Shown here piece after piece: positions 8,078 to 16,506 of a stretch of DNA of 64,000 nt (within the stretch, counting starts at the first letter, position 1; each line of letters starts with the position of its first letter). Where the stretch lies: assembly GCF_940670765.1 (NCBI RefSeq), contig NZ_CALNVW010000002.1:372001-436000 (forward strand). Direction: 5' to 3'. The translations under genes and the position numbers were made by a program. Under the pieces are notes generated by a model. That model ran no database searches, was not told where the DNA came from, and saw nothing but the letters and a program-made list of their open reading frames with translations. Source of the stretch: Streptomyces sp. A 4/2 (GTDB lineage: Bacteria; Actinomycetota; Actinomycetes; Streptomycetales; Streptomycetaceae).

Positions 8078-8863
8078 ATGCGCATCGAACTCACTTCCAC
8101 CGGGGGAAGCCCCGAACGCCCCAACGAGGACTGGACCGGTGTGGCCCTGCCTGCTTCGGGACAGGGCGGTGCGATCGTCCTGCTGGACGGAGTGACACCA
8201 CCGGAGGGCGACGACGGATGTGTGCACGGCGTGCCCTGGTTCACGGCCCGGCTCGGCGGCGCACTGGTCGAACTGTCCGGTTCGCGGGGGGATATGAACC
8301 TGCGTGAGGTACTGGCGGAGGCGATCGTCCGTACCTCCGACGCCCATCGTCAAACCTGTGATCTTTCTCACGTTCGCACACCTCAGGCGACGGTCGTCCT
8401 GGCGCGCTGGTCCGCGGACACCGTGGAGCACCTGGTGCTCTCCGACTCGATCCTGCTGGTGGAGGACGTGAACGGCGCGGTGCGGGCGGTGCTGGACGAC
8501 CGTCTCGACCGGCTGCCGCGCGAGGTCCTGGCGACCCATGCGACGGCCGACGCGGTACGGAACCAGGAGGGCGGCTTCTTCACCGCGGCGGCCGACCCCG
8601 CGGTGGTGGCGCGCGCGGTGACCGGCCGTACGCCGCTGGCGGAGGTACGGGCGCTGGCCGCGCTCAGTGACGGCGCGAGCCGCTGGGTGGAGGTCTTCGG
8701 GGAGGGCGACTGGAGCGACTGCTTCGGCGTCCTGCGCAAGGAGGGGCCGCAGGGACTCATCGACCGGGTGCGGGCACTGGAGTCCGCGGACGCCACGGAC
8801 CGCACCTTCCTGAGGAACGGCAAGACCCATGACGACGCGTCCGCGCTGCTGCTGGAGCTCTGA
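8078..8863 (+). CDS. PP2C-like protein serine/threonine phosphatase family protein
   Basis: A 261-aa cytosolic protein with the layout of a short PP2C phosphatase: RPNEDWTG near the N-terminus, LLDGVTPP for the metal-binding DG pair (about residue 37), ALSDGASRW for a second DG (about residue 200) and KTHDDASALLLEL at the very end for the last DD metal ligand. Metal-coordinating Asp residues therefore appear retained, although the catalytic core is divergent from SpoIIE/PP2C standards. It is monocistronic, between a conservon and a marR gene. The start rests on the leaderless -10 box. Confidence 0.7.
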   Translation: MRIELTSTGGSPERPNEDWTGVALPASGQGGAIVLLDGVTPPEGDDGCVHGVPWFTARLGGALVELSGSRGDMNLREVLAEAIVRTSDAHRQTCDLSHVRTPQATVVLARWSADTVEHLVLSDSILLVEDVNGAVRAVLDDRLDRLPREVLATHATADAVRNQEGGFFTAAADPAVVARAVTGRTPLAEVRALAALSDGASRWVEVFGEGDWSDCFGVLRKEGPQGLIDRVRALESADATDRTFLRNGKTHDDASALLLEL

Positions 8864-8935
8864 GCGGCGAACTCCCGGGGAACGGGGGGCGTTCGGGAGA
8901 TCCCGGCCACCCTCCCGCACCTCGCGGTGGGTACT

Positions 8936-9418
8936 TCACTCCTCCGAGCGGGCGTTGAAGTGACGGAGCAGCCGGGCCAGTTCGGCGACCTCCGCGCGGT
9001 CCCAGCCGTCCAGCTTGCGGACGTATTCGGCCCGGCGGGCGTCCCGGACCTGCCGGAGCCGGTCGCCCCCCTCGTCGGTGAGGCGGACCAGGAACGCCCG
9101 CCCGTCGTGGGGATCCTGCTCACGGGTGACCAGGCCCAGGTCTTCCAGGGCCCGGAGTTGACGGCTCATGGTCGCCCGGCCGACGCCGATGTAGGCGGCA
9201 AGATCGGTGGCGCGCTGCCCGCCCCATTCGTCCAGGCAGACCAGCAGCCCGTACGCGGCGGCCTCCAGATCGGGGTGGACTTCGCGCGACATCTCGCCGG
9301 ACGCGGCCCTCGCGCGGCGCAGGAAGACGGTCAACTCCCGTTCCAGGGACAGGAATTCATGGTCCACACCATTCCCGGTGGAGACAGGGCGTTCACTTTC
9401 AGTACCGCTGTCGTGCAC
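8936..9418 (-). CDS. MarR-family transcriptional regulator
   Basis: A 160-aa winged-helix regulator. The core RATDLAAYIGVGRATMSRQLRALEDLGLVTREQDPHDGRAFLVRLTDEG (residues about 68-116; recognition helix ATMSRQLRALEDLGL, wing DPHDGRAF) is diagnostic of MarR. Long N- and C-terminal helices form the dimer interface. It is divergent from the secreted lysozyme gene and could regulate it; an inverted repeat lies 30-46 nt upstream of its GTG start. Ligand unknown. Confidence 0.9.
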   Translation of the reverse strand: MHDSGTESERPVSTGNGVDHEFLSLERELTVFLRRARAASGEMSREVHPDLEAAAYGLLVCLDEWGGQRATDLAAYIGVGRATMSRQLRALEDLGLVTREQDPHDGRAFLVRLTDEGGDRLRQVRDARRAEYVRKLDGWDRAEVAELARLLRHFNARSEE

Positions 9419-9447
9419 GTCAGCACCCCTCGCGAGCTTTCCCGTTC

Positions 9448-9464
9448 CTGAAACTTTCTTTCAG
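9448..9464. promoter_or_regulatory. Inverted repeat upstream of marR (candidate operator)
   Basis: CTGAAA-N5-TTTCAG, with an internal GAAACTTTC palindrome, lies 30-46 nt upstream of the MarR start and about 175 nt upstream of the lysozyme gene. The position suits MarR autoregulation. No binding data exist here. Confidence 0.4.
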
Positions 9465-9638
9465 CGCCTGCCATTGCCGCAGCTCGGCCAGTATTTCGCA
9501 GGAGTAGACCAACGGCAGCACCCAGGCCCCCTTTCGCCGTGCGGGTCTACGTGCGTAGCGTCGTTGCTGACATGTTCACACCACGGCATGTCGGAAGAGT
9601 TCCCAGTTCCCCCCACCGAGCCTTTCGGAGGCACGAAC

Positions 9639-10466
9639 ATGCCCGTGCTCAGATCCGGGACGGCCCGACGCGGACGCATCGCCGCAGTCGGGATTCTTCT
9701 CACCTTCCTCACCTCGCTCGTCGCGCTGCCCGGTACGGCGTCCGCCGCGGCCATCCCCGCCCGCGGCACCGCCACCATGGGAATGGGTGTCGTCGACCAC
9801 GACGGCCGGGGCGGCACTCCGCGCGCATCCCTCACCGCCACCCAGACCGAAGGCGTCGACGTCTCCGGGTACCAGGGCAACGTCGACTGGGCGACCCTGT
9901 GGAACAGCGGTGTGAGGTGGGCCTATACCAAGGCCACCGAGGGCAACTACTACACGAACCCCTCCTTCACCCAGCAGTACAACGGCTCGTACAACGTGGG
10001 GATGATCCGCGGCTCGTACCACTTCGCGACCCCCAACGACTCCAGCGGCGCCAACCAGGCGAACTACTTCGTCAGCCACGGCGGCGGCTGGTCCCGCGAC
10101 GGCAAGACCCTGCCCGGCGTGCTGGACATCGAGTGGAATCCGTACGGCGACGCCTGCTACGGCCTGAGCGCGGCATCGATGGTCGCCTGGATCCACGACT
10201 TCGCCAACACCTACAAGTCGCTCACCGGGCGCGACGCGGTGATCTACACCGCCACCAGCTGGTGGACCCAGTGCACGGGCAACTCCGCGGCCTTCGGGTC
10301 CACGAACCCGCTGTGGATCGCCCGCTACGACTCCGCGCCGGGCACCCTGCCGGCGGGCTGGGGCTTCCAGACCATGTGGCAGTACACCTCCACCGGCCCG
10401 ACGGTCGGTGACCACGACAAGTTCAACGGCGCGCTGGACCGGGTGCAGGCACTCGCCAACGGCTGA
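9639..10466 (+). CDS. Secreted GH25 lysozyme (N-acetylmuramidase)
   Basis: A 275-aa exported muramidase. The signal peptide is RRGRIAAVGILLTFLTSLVALPGTASA. The GH25 barrel starts EGVDVSGYQGNVDW, where the first Asp is catalytic in the family. The DxE pair is seen in VLDIEWNPYG (about residue 166), and the end is WQYTSTGPTVGDHDKFNG, typical of GH25. It cleaves the MurNAc-GlcNAc bond of peptidoglycan. The ATG at 9639 has CGGAGG about 9 nt upstream. A strong terminator follows the stop. Confidence 0.95.
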   Translation: MPVLRSGTARRGRIAAVGILLTFLTSLVALPGTASAAAIPARGTATMGMGVVDHDGRGGTPRASLTATQTEGVDVSGYQGNVDWATLWNSGVRWAYTKATEGNYYTNPSFTQQYNGSYNVGMIRGSYHFATPNDSSGANQANYFVSHGGGWSRDGKTLPGVLDIEWNPYGDACYGLSAASMVAWIHDFANTYKSLTGRDAVIYTATSWWTQCTGNSAAFGSTNPLWIARYDSAPGTLPAGWGFQTMWQYTSTGPTVGDHDKFNGALDRVQALANG

Positions 10467-10481
10467 CGTACGGAACGACGG

Positions 10482-10509
10482 ACCCCCGGCGCGACACGGC
10501 GCCGGGGGT
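10482..10509 (+). terminator. Terminator after the lysozyme gene
   Basis: A perfect 11-bp GC stem (ACCCCCGGCGC with GCGCCGGGGGT) around a 6-nt loop, 16 nt after the stop codon. A short T run follows. Confidence 0.8.
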
Positions 10510-10519
10510 TGCGCGGGTC

Positions 10520-10612
10520 CGCCGCACGGGATTCCCTGCGGTCCCGCCCGTACGGGAGTCCGGACGGTCCGCCGTACGGGAGTTCCTACGCCCCGCCGTA
10601 CGGGAGTCCCGG
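10520..10612. repeat. Degenerate direct repeats of CCGTACGGGAGTCC type
   Basis: Four imperfect copies of a roughly 25-bp unit built on (C)CGTACGGGAGTYC lie between the lysozyme terminator and the end of the convergent SDR gene. They are non-coding in every sensible frame. Confidence 0.6.
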
Positions 10613-10615
10613 GCC

Positions 10616-11410
10616 CTACGGAAGCACCGAGTCCACGTAACCGCCGTCGACCCTGATCGCGCCGCCGGTGGTGGCCGAGGCGAGGGGTGAGCTGAGGTAG
10701 ACGGCCATGTGCGCGACCTCCTCCGGCTCGATCAGCCGCTGGATGAGCGACTGCGGACGGTAGGTGCGCATGAACTCGCGCTGCGCCTCGTCCCACGGCA
10801 GTTCGGTACCGACCAGGTCGTGGATCAGGTCCTCGACACCACCGGTGTGGGTGGGGCCCACGATCACGGAGTTCACCGTCACGCCGGTGCCCGCCGCCTC
10901 CTTGGCGAAACCGCGGGAGACCGCCAGGAGCGCCGTCTTCGACATGCCGTAATGGATCATCTCGGCGGGAATGACGAGGGCGGAGTCGCTCGCGACGTTC
11001 AGGATCCGCCCCCAGGAGCGTTCCTTCATACCGGGCAGGTACGCGCGGATCATCCGCACCGCCGAGAGCACGTTCACCTCGAAGTACTCCCGCCATTCGG
11101 CGTCGCTGATGTCGAGAGCGGGGCGCGCGCCGAAGACGCCCAGGTTGTTGATGAGGATGTCCGTACGTGGCAGGGCCTCCAGGATCTGCCGGGTGCCCTC
11201 GTCCGTGGAGACGTCCCCCGGCGCCGCCATGAAGGCGGCGCCGGGGGCCCGGACGCTCAGCTGGGCCACGGCCTCACCGACCGACTCCCTGGTGCGGCCG
11301 TTGACGGCGACCCGCGCCCCGGCCCGTGCGAGCCCGGTCGCGACGGCCGCTCCGATGCCCCGGGTCGAGCCCGTGACCAGGGCGCTCTTCCCCTTGAGGT
11401 CAATCAGCAC
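10616..11410 (-). CDS. Short-chain dehydrogenase/reductase
   Basis: A classical SDR of 264 aa. It has the NAD(P)-binding motif TGSTRGIG (about residue 13), NNLG at about residue 89, a catalytic Ser in NVASDSA and YxxxK in YGMSK (about residue 155), and the C-terminal SATTGGAIRVDGGYV. The GSTRG arrangement with a following basic residue (NGRTRE) suggests NADP(H). The substrate cannot be named. It is downstream of lon on the same strand, but a hairpin separates them. Confidence 0.88.
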   Translation of the reverse strand: MLIDLKGKSALVTGSTRGIGAAVATGLARAGARVAVNGRTRESVGEAVAQLSVRAPGAAFMAAPGDVSTDEGTRQILEALPRTDILINNLGVFGARPALDISDAEWREYFEVNVLSAVRMIRAYLPGMKERSWGRILNVASDSALVIPAEMIHYGMSKTALLAVSRGFAKEAAGTGVTVNSVIVGPTHTGGVEDLIHDLVGTELPWDEAQREFMRTYRPQSLIQRLIEPEEVAHMAVYLSSPLASATTGGAIRVDGGYVDSVLP

Positions 11411-11458
11411 GGTGATCGTCCTTCCTGCGGCGGATCGTCCCGGTGGGGCCCCGGTGGA

Positions 11459-11497
11459 GGCCCCGGTGGAAGCTCATCCCAGTAGAGCACCGGGGCC
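11459..11497 (-). terminator. Hairpin after lon
   Basis: A 10-bp stem (GGCCCCGGTG with CACCGGGGCC) with a 19-nt loop begins 2 nt after the lon stop codon. It probably terminates lon before the SDR gene. Confidence 0.55.
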
Positions 11498-11498
11498 G

Positions 11499-13907
11499 TC
11501 AGGCAGCAGCCGGAAGCCTCACCTCGGCCGGGGAGAGGGCGATCTCCAGGACCTGGCGGACATCCGTCACCGGGTGCACGTCCAGCCGGTCGAGCACCTC
11601 GGCCGGGACGTCGTCCAGATCCGCCTCGTTCCGCTTGGGGATCACCACGGTCGTGACGCCCGCCCGGTGCGCGGCCAGCAGCTTCTGCTTCAGACCGCCG
11701 ATGGGCAGCACCCGGCCGGTCAGGGACACCTCGCCGGTCATGGCCACGTCCGTACGGACCTGCCTGCCGGAGAGCAGCGACGCGAGCGCCGTGGTCATCG
11801 TGATGCCCGCGCTCGGCCCGTCCTTGGGGACCGCGCCGGCCGGGAAGTGGATGTGCACCCCGCGGTCCTTCAGGTCCGCGACGGGCAGTTCCAGTTCCGC
11901 GCCGTGCGAGCGCAGGAAGGAGAGCGCGATCTGCGCCGACTCCTTCATGACGTCGCCGAGCTGACCGGTCAGGGTCAGCCCCGCCGCGCCCGTCTCCGGG
12001 TCGGCCAGCGACGCCTCGACGAAGAGCACGTCGCCGCCCGCGCCGGTGACGGCGAGACCGGTGGCCACGCCGGGCACCGCGGTACGCCGCTCGGCCGGGT
12101 CCTGGGCGGACTCGGGCACATGGTGCGGGCGTCCGATCAGGCGCCGCAGCTGCGCGTCGGTGACGGTGAGGGGCAGTTCCTGCTCGCCCGTCTCGTGCCG
12201 GGCCGCCACCTTCCGCAGCAGCCTCGCCACGGCCCGCTCCAGGTTCCGTACGCCCGCCTCCCGGGTGTACTCCCCCGCCAGCTTGCGCAGCGCCGAGTCG
12301 TCGAGGGTGACCTCGCCGGGCTCCAGGCCCGCGCGTTCCAGCTGCCGGGGCAGCAGGTGGTCACGGGCGATGACGACCTTCTCGTCCTCGGTGTACCCGT
12401 CCAGCGTGACCAGTTCCATCCGGTCGAGCAGCGCCTCGGGGATGGCCTCCAGGACATTCGCGGTGGCGAGGAAGACCACGTCGGAGAGGTCCAGCTCGAC
12501 CTCCAGGTAGTGGTCGCGGAAGGTGTGGTTCTGCGCCGGGTCGAGGACTTCGAGCAGCGCCGCCGCCGGATCGCCGCGGAAGTCCGAGCCGACCTTGTCG
12601 ATCTCGTCGAGCAGGACGACCGGGTTCATCGAACCGGCTTCCTTGATGGCGCGGACGACGCGTCCGGGCAGGGCGCCGACGTACGTACGCCGGTGTCCGC
12701 GGATCTCCGCCTCGTCCCGGACACCGCCGAGCGCGACCCGGACGAACTTCCGGCCCATCGCGTGCGCGACGCTCTCGCCGAGCGAGGTCTTCCCGACCCC
12801 CGGCGGGCCGACCAGGGCCAGTACCGCGCCACCGCGACGGCCGCCCACGACGCCCAGTCCCCGGTCGGCGCGGCGCTTGCGCACCGCCAGGTACTCGGTG
12901 ATCCGTTCCTTCACGTCGTCCAGGCCGGAGTGTTCGGCGTCCAGGATCTGCCGGGCGCCGCTGATGTCGTAGGCGTCCTCGGTGCGCTCGTTCCAGGGCA
13001 GTTCGAGGACGGTGTCCAGCCAGGTCCGGATCCAGGAACCCTCGGGGCTCTGGTCGGAGGAGCGCTCCAGCTTCTCGACCTCCTTGAGCGCGGCCTCCCT
13101 GACGTGGCCGGGGAGGTCGGCGGCCTCGACACGGGTCCGGTAGTCGTCGGACTCGTCCTCGGCGTCGCCGTTCAGCTCGGAGAGCTCCTTGCGTACGGCT
13201 TCCAGCTGGCGCCGCAGCAGGAACTCGCGCTGCTGCTTGTCCACGCCCTCCTGGACGTCCTTGGCGATGGACTCGGCGACATCCTGCTCGGCGAGGTGCT
13301 CGCCGAGCCAGGTGACAGCGAGCTTCAGGCGGGCCACCGGGTCGGCGGTCTCCAGGAGCTCGATCTTCTGTTCCAGACTGAGGAAGGGTGAGTAGCCGGA
13401 GTTGTCGGCGAGGGCCGAGACGCCCTCGATCTGCTGGACCCGGTCCACCACCTGCCAGGCGCCGCGCTTCTTCAGCCAGCTGGTGGCGAGGGCCTTGTAC
13501 TCCTTGATCAGCTCGGTGGCGGAGCCGGGCAGCGGATCGGGGTCGCTCTCGTCGGTCCGGATCCCCTCGACCCAGAGCGCGGCCCCGGGGCCGGTCGTCC
13601 CCGCACCGATCTGCACCCGGTCCCGGCCGCGGACCAGGGCGCCGGGGTCTCCGTCGGAGAGCCTGCCCACCTGTTCGACGGTGCCGAGGACGCCGGTGCT
13701 CGCGTACGTACCTTCGATCCGCGGAACGAGAAGGACCAGCGGCTTGTTGCCACCGGAGCGGGCGGGCGAAGCCTGTGCGGCTTCCACCGCGGCGCGTACG
13801 TCGGGGTCGGAAAGATCCAGCGGCACAACCATTCCGGGCAGCACGACCTCGTCGTCGAGCGGCAGCACGGGCAGGGTGAGCGGTGCGTACGTGGACTCAG
13901 TAGCCAT
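11499..13907 (-). CDS. lon: ATP-dependent Lon protease
   Basis: An 802-aa LonA-type AAA+ serine protease that degrades damaged and short-lived cytosolic proteins. An N-terminal substrate-binding domain (LPVLPLDDEVVLPGMVVPL) and a coiled coil with REFLLRRQLEAVRKEL lead into the AAA domain: Walker A GPPGVGKTS (about 360) and Walker B VVLLDEIDK. The protease domain has catalytic Ser699 in KDGPSAG and Lys742 in GGLKQKLLAAHRAG. Length and dyad are normal. An HspR-type operator (HAIR) lies 22-42 nt upstream of the ATG, so heat-shock control by HspR/DnaK is likely; lon is an established HspR target in Streptomyces. Confidence 0.97.
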   Translation of the reverse strand: MATESTYAPLTLPVLPLDDEVVLPGMVVPLDLSDPDVRAAVEAAQASPARSGGNKPLVLLVPRIEGTYASTGVLGTVEQVGRLSDGDPGALVRGRDRVQIGAGTTGPGAALWVEGIRTDESDPDPLPGSATELIKEYKALATSWLKKRGAWQVVDRVQQIEGVSALADNSGYSPFLSLEQKIELLETADPVARLKLAVTWLGEHLAEQDVAESIAKDVQEGVDKQQREFLLRRQLEAVRKELSELNGDAEDESDDYRTRVEAADLPGHVREAALKEVEKLERSSDQSPEGSWIRTWLDTVLELPWNERTEDAYDISGARQILDAEHSGLDDVKERITEYLAVRKRRADRGLGVVGGRRGGAVLALVGPPGVGKTSLGESVAHAMGRKFVRVALGGVRDEAEIRGHRRTYVGALPGRVVRAIKEAGSMNPVVLLDEIDKVGSDFRGDPAAALLEVLDPAQNHTFRDHYLEVELDLSDVVFLATANVLEAIPEALLDRMELVTLDGYTEDEKVVIARDHLLPRQLERAGLEPGEVTLDDSALRKLAGEYTREAGVRNLERAVARLLRKVAARHETGEQELPLTVTDAQLRRLIGRPHHVPESAQDPAERRTAVPGVATGLAVTGAGGDVLFVEASLADPETGAAGLTLTGQLGDVMKESAQIALSFLRSHGAELELPVADLKDRGVHIHFPAGAVPKDGPSAGITMTTALASLLSGRQVRTDVAMTGEVSLTGRVLPIGGLKQKLLAAHRAGVTTVVIPKRNEADLDDVPAEVLDRLDVHPVTDVRQVLEIALSPAEVRLPAAA

Positions 13908-13928
13908 GATCTCCCCTTAGGCAGTGAA

Positions 13929-13949
13929 GTTGAGCTATGCAGACTCAAT
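13929..13949. promoter_or_regulatory. HAIR element (HspR operator) of lon
   Basis: GTTGAGC-N7-ACTCAAT matches the HspR consensus CTTGAGT-N7-ACTCAAG at 11 of 14 arm positions, with the exact 7-nt spacer. It sits 22-42 nt upstream of the lon ATG and contains the stop codon of the upstream rhomboid-like gene (13935-13937). Confidence 0.8.
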
Positions 13950-14807
13950 GCCGTGGAGGGCGCTGGTGTTCCCCAGCGGCTGTTCGCTCTCAGCGATCGG
14001 GCCGGCGGGGCCGGGTGAACCAGCAGATGCGGCAGGGGTGCCGGGAGTGCCGGCAGACGCGACAGGGGTGCTGGGAGTGCCGGGTGGCGCCGTCCCGGCA
14101 GCCTCCGCGCCGGACACCTCTGTTCCGGCCGACCCGGCCCCGGCCGCCCTGATCCTGGCCGCCCGCCAGCGGCGCACCAGGGGCCAGGAGGCCACCCCGA
14201 AACAGAGCGCGAGCGGGTGGCCCCACGCGGTCAGCGGGTCGACGAAGGCCAGCAGCGCCTGGCCGAGCGTGAAGGCGACCACCGTCAGCAGGGACCAGCG
14301 CACCGCGGGGGCGAGCAGCCCGGCCAGCGCCCCCACGCTGGCCATCAGGCCGAAGCTGATGCCGTAGTCGAACCGGTGCAGCGAGGTGGCGGGCAGATGC
14401 CCGGCGGCCACCGATATGCCCACCGGGAGTTCCGTGGCCAGCGTGGTCAGGACGTGACCCGCCAGGAAGACGGCACCGGTACGCAGCGGGCCGATGCGGC
14501 GCTCCAGGGCCGTGAGCACGAAGAGGAAGCCGATCGCGGAGGTCGACAGCACCCCGCCGGCCACCCACAGCGCGCTGGTCACCAGGGAGAGCAGCGGGGT
14601 CCTGGCCAGATGTGCCATGTCGGTGCTGGAGCCGCGCAGCAGGGCGTCGACCGTGGCCGGGGGCGCGTACGCGGCGAAGAGCGAGGTGGCGAGCAGGACC
14701 AGGACGTAGCCGAAGGTGAACGGCGTCCCGGTGGGGGTGGGCAGCAGGCGCAGCAGACCGCGGGCCGTGACACCGGCCGTCGGTTCTGCCTGCCGTGTGT
14801 GGTGCAC
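13935..14807 (-). CDS. Rhomboid-like integral membrane protein
   Basis: About 290 aa with six or more hydrophobic segments (GYVLVLLATSLFAAY, SLVTSALWVAGGVLS, AIGFLFVLTALE, a GHVLTTLATELPVGI region, FGLMASVGALAGLL, WSLLTVVAFTLGQALLAFV). The FDYGISFG motif and a later WGHPLALCFG match the Ser and His positions of rhomboid-family intramembrane proteases, so activity is possible but unproven. The tail is cytosolic and rich in Gly/Pro/Thr/Ala. The GTG at 14807, with AGGA about 8 nt upstream, is preferred over longer frames. It ends 27 nt before lon and carries part of lon's operator. Confidence 0.72.
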   Translation of the reverse strand: MHHTRQAEPTAGVTARGLLRLLPTPTGTPFTFGYVLVLLATSLFAAYAPPATVDALLRGSSTDMAHLARTPLLSLVTSALWVAGGVLSTSAIGFLFVLTALERRIGPLRTGAVFLAGHVLTTLATELPVGISVAAGHLPATSLHRFDYGISFGLMASVGALAGLLAPAVRWSLLTVVAFTLGQALLAFVDPLTAWGHPLALCFGVASWPLVRRWRAARIRAAGAGSAGTEVSGAEAAGTAPPGTPSTPVASAGTPGTPAASAGSPGPAGPIAESEQPLGNTSALHGIESA

Positions 14808-14894
14808 TGCTGTCTGTCCTGTCGGCCGTCGGTCCGTCCGTTCGCGCCCACTTGTCCCAACGCTGGGTCCCGGGAACAGTCTCCGGTCCCGGCT

Positions 14895-15644
14895 ATGACC
14901 TGCGCCACACGAAGCAACCCCGGCACCACCCGCGGCGTCGGGGGCCCGACCCAGGAGGGGATCACCATCGAAGACGTACGCACTCTTGACCGGCGCGAGG
15001 GCCCGTACGGCGAAGTCGTCCTGCGGGAACGCGGTGAGCACTTCGAGATCATCGCCAACGGCTGTTTCCTGATGGACACCTCGGACGGCCGCTCGGAGCG
15101 GCTGCTGATCGATGCGGCACTGGATGCCCTGCCCGCCGGCCGCGCCAACCCCGCGCTGCTCATCGGCGGTCTCGGCGTGGGTTTCTCGCTCGCCCATGCC
15201 GCGGCCGACCCCCGGTGGGGACCGATCACCGTCGTCGAGCGCGAACAGGCCATCATCGACTGGCACGACCGTCATCTCGAAGGCCCCCTCACCCGGATCT
15301 CCGGCGCCGCACTGGCCGATCCGCGCACTGTGATCCTGCCCACCGATCTGGTCGCCCACATGCGCGAATCCGCGGCGGCATATGACGCCTTGTGTCTGGA
15401 CATCGACAATGGCCCGGACTGGACGGTCACCGAGGACAACGAGGGGCTGTACACACCGAGCGGACTCGCGGCCTGCATGAACCGGCTCAAACCAGAAGGA
15501 ATCCTTGCGGTCTGGTCCGCCCAGCCCTCGGCGAAATTCGAGGATGCCTTGTGGAATGCCGGATTCAGTGGGGTAAGAACCGAAGAGATCGCAGTTGCCC
15601 GGGGCGTGCCTGACGTGGTCCATCTCGCTGTTCGCCCTGCGTAG
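14895..15644 (+). CDS. Spermidine-synthase-like methyltransferase-fold protein
   Basis: Rossmann-fold protein related to spermidine synthase (SpeE) and spermine-synthase-like proteins. GCFLMDTSDGRSERLL resembles the SpeE N-terminal part, LLIGGLGVGFSL is the nucleotide-binding glycine loop, ITVVEREQAIIDWH follows as motif II, and YDALCLDIDNGPDW gives the Asp box. Polyamine synthesis cannot be assumed because many actinobacterial homologues lack it. The start is uncertain: ATG at 14895 has no SD, whereas a perfect AGGAGGGG at 14953-14960 is followed 6 nt later only by ATC (14967). Conserved sequence begins after that ATC. Confidence 0.7.
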   Translation: MTCATRSNPGTTRGVGGPTQEGITIEDVRTLDRREGPYGEVVLRERGEHFEIIANGCFLMDTSDGRSERLLIDAALDALPAGRANPALLIGGLGVGFSLAHAAADPRWGPITVVEREQAIIDWHDRHLEGPLTRISGAALADPRTVILPTDLVAHMRESAAAYDALCLDIDNGPDWTVTEDNEGLYTPSGLAACMNRLKPEGILAVWSAQPSAKFEDALWNAGFSGVRTEEIAVARGVPDVVHLAVRPA

Positions 15645-15692
15645 CCGGGATGGCGTCCGTGCATCTAGTCTGCTCACCGACACAGAGATGTG

Positions 15693-15740
15693 GACGCCGT
15701 ATCTAAGAACGCCGTATCAGAACGCCGTATCAGAACGCAG
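15693..15740. repeat. 13-bp tandem repeat upstream of the response regulator gene
   Basis: Three copies of (AGAA)CGCCGTATC, two of them perfect 13-mers at 15706-15718 and 15719-15731, with partial copies on each side, lie 29-76 nt before the response regulator ATG. Direct repeats are typical binding sites of OmpR-class regulators. Confidence 0.75.
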
Positions 15741-15768
15741 ACCAAGAGCGCACTTCCAGGGGCGGGCG

Positions 15769-16506
15769 ATGGAGCAGACACACACCACCCACAACGGCGT
15801 CGCGGCTACCCCCGGCGCCCAGCGCCGGGTGCTGGTCGTCGAGGACGACCCGACAATCGTCGACGCCATTGCCGCCCGGCTGCGAGCCGAGGGTTTCCAG
15901 GTGCAGACGGCCACGGACGGCCCGGCCGCCGTGGACGCGGCACAGGGCTGGCAGCCGGATCTGATGGTCCTCGACGTGATGCTGCCGGGCTTCGACGGCC
16001 TTGAGGTCTGCCGTCGCGTCCAGGCGCAGCGGCCGGTGCCCGTACTGATGCTGACCGCGCGGGACGACGAGACCGACATGCTGGTCGGCCTCGGTGTCGG
16101 CGCCGACGACTACATGACCAAGCCGTTCTCGATGCGTGAGCTGGCGGCGCGGGTGCACGTCCTGCTGCGCCGGGTCGAGCGGGCGACGATCGCCGCCTCG
16201 ACGCCGCGCAGCGGGATCCTCCGCCTCGGCGAGCTGGAGATCGACCACGCCCAGCGCCGGGTGCGGGTGCGCAACGACGACGTGCACCTGACGCCCACCG
16301 AGTTCGACCTGCTGGTCTGCCTGGCGAACACACCGCGCGCGGTCCTCTCCCGGGAGCAGCTGCTCGCCGAGGTGTGGGACTGGGCCGACGCGTCGGGCAC
16401 CCGTACCGTCGACAGCCACATCAAGGCGCTGCGCCGGAAGATCGGCGCGGAGCGCATCCGTACGGTCCACGGCGTCGGCTACGCGCTGGAGACCCCGGCG
16501 CCATGA
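15769..16506 (+). CDS. OmpR/PhoB-type response regulator
   Basis: A 245-aa two-component response regulator. The receiver domain has acidic pair VEDDP (about residue 25), phospho-acceptor Asp in MVLDVMLPG, Thr in MLTARDD and Lys in TKPFS. The winged-helix effector domain has LTPTEFDLLVCLANTP and the typical TVDSHIKALRRKIG and TVHGVGYAL ends. The ATG at 15769 follows GGGGCGGGCG rather than a classical SD. It overlaps the kinase gene by ATGA, so the two are translationally coupled. The tandem repeats upstream suggest autoregulation. Confidence 0.95.
   Translation: MEQTHTTHNGVAATPGAQRRVLVVEDDPTIVDAIAARLRAEGFQVQTATDGPAAVDAAQGWQPDLMVLDVMLPGFDGLEVCRRVQAQRPVPVLMLTARDDETDMLVGLGVGADDYMTKPFSMRELAARVHVLLRRVERATIAASTPRSGILRLGELEIDHAQRRVRVRNDDVHLTPTEFDLLVCLANTPRAVLSREQLLAEVWDWADASGTRTVDSHIKALRRKIGAERIRTVHGVGYALETPAP

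Noticed and set aside
9500..9560. DasR (dre) operator near AGTAGACC and GGTCTACG upstream of the lysozyme gene
   Set aside because: The two half-sites are more than 30 nt apart and do not form the ACTGGTCTAGACCACT-type palindrome.
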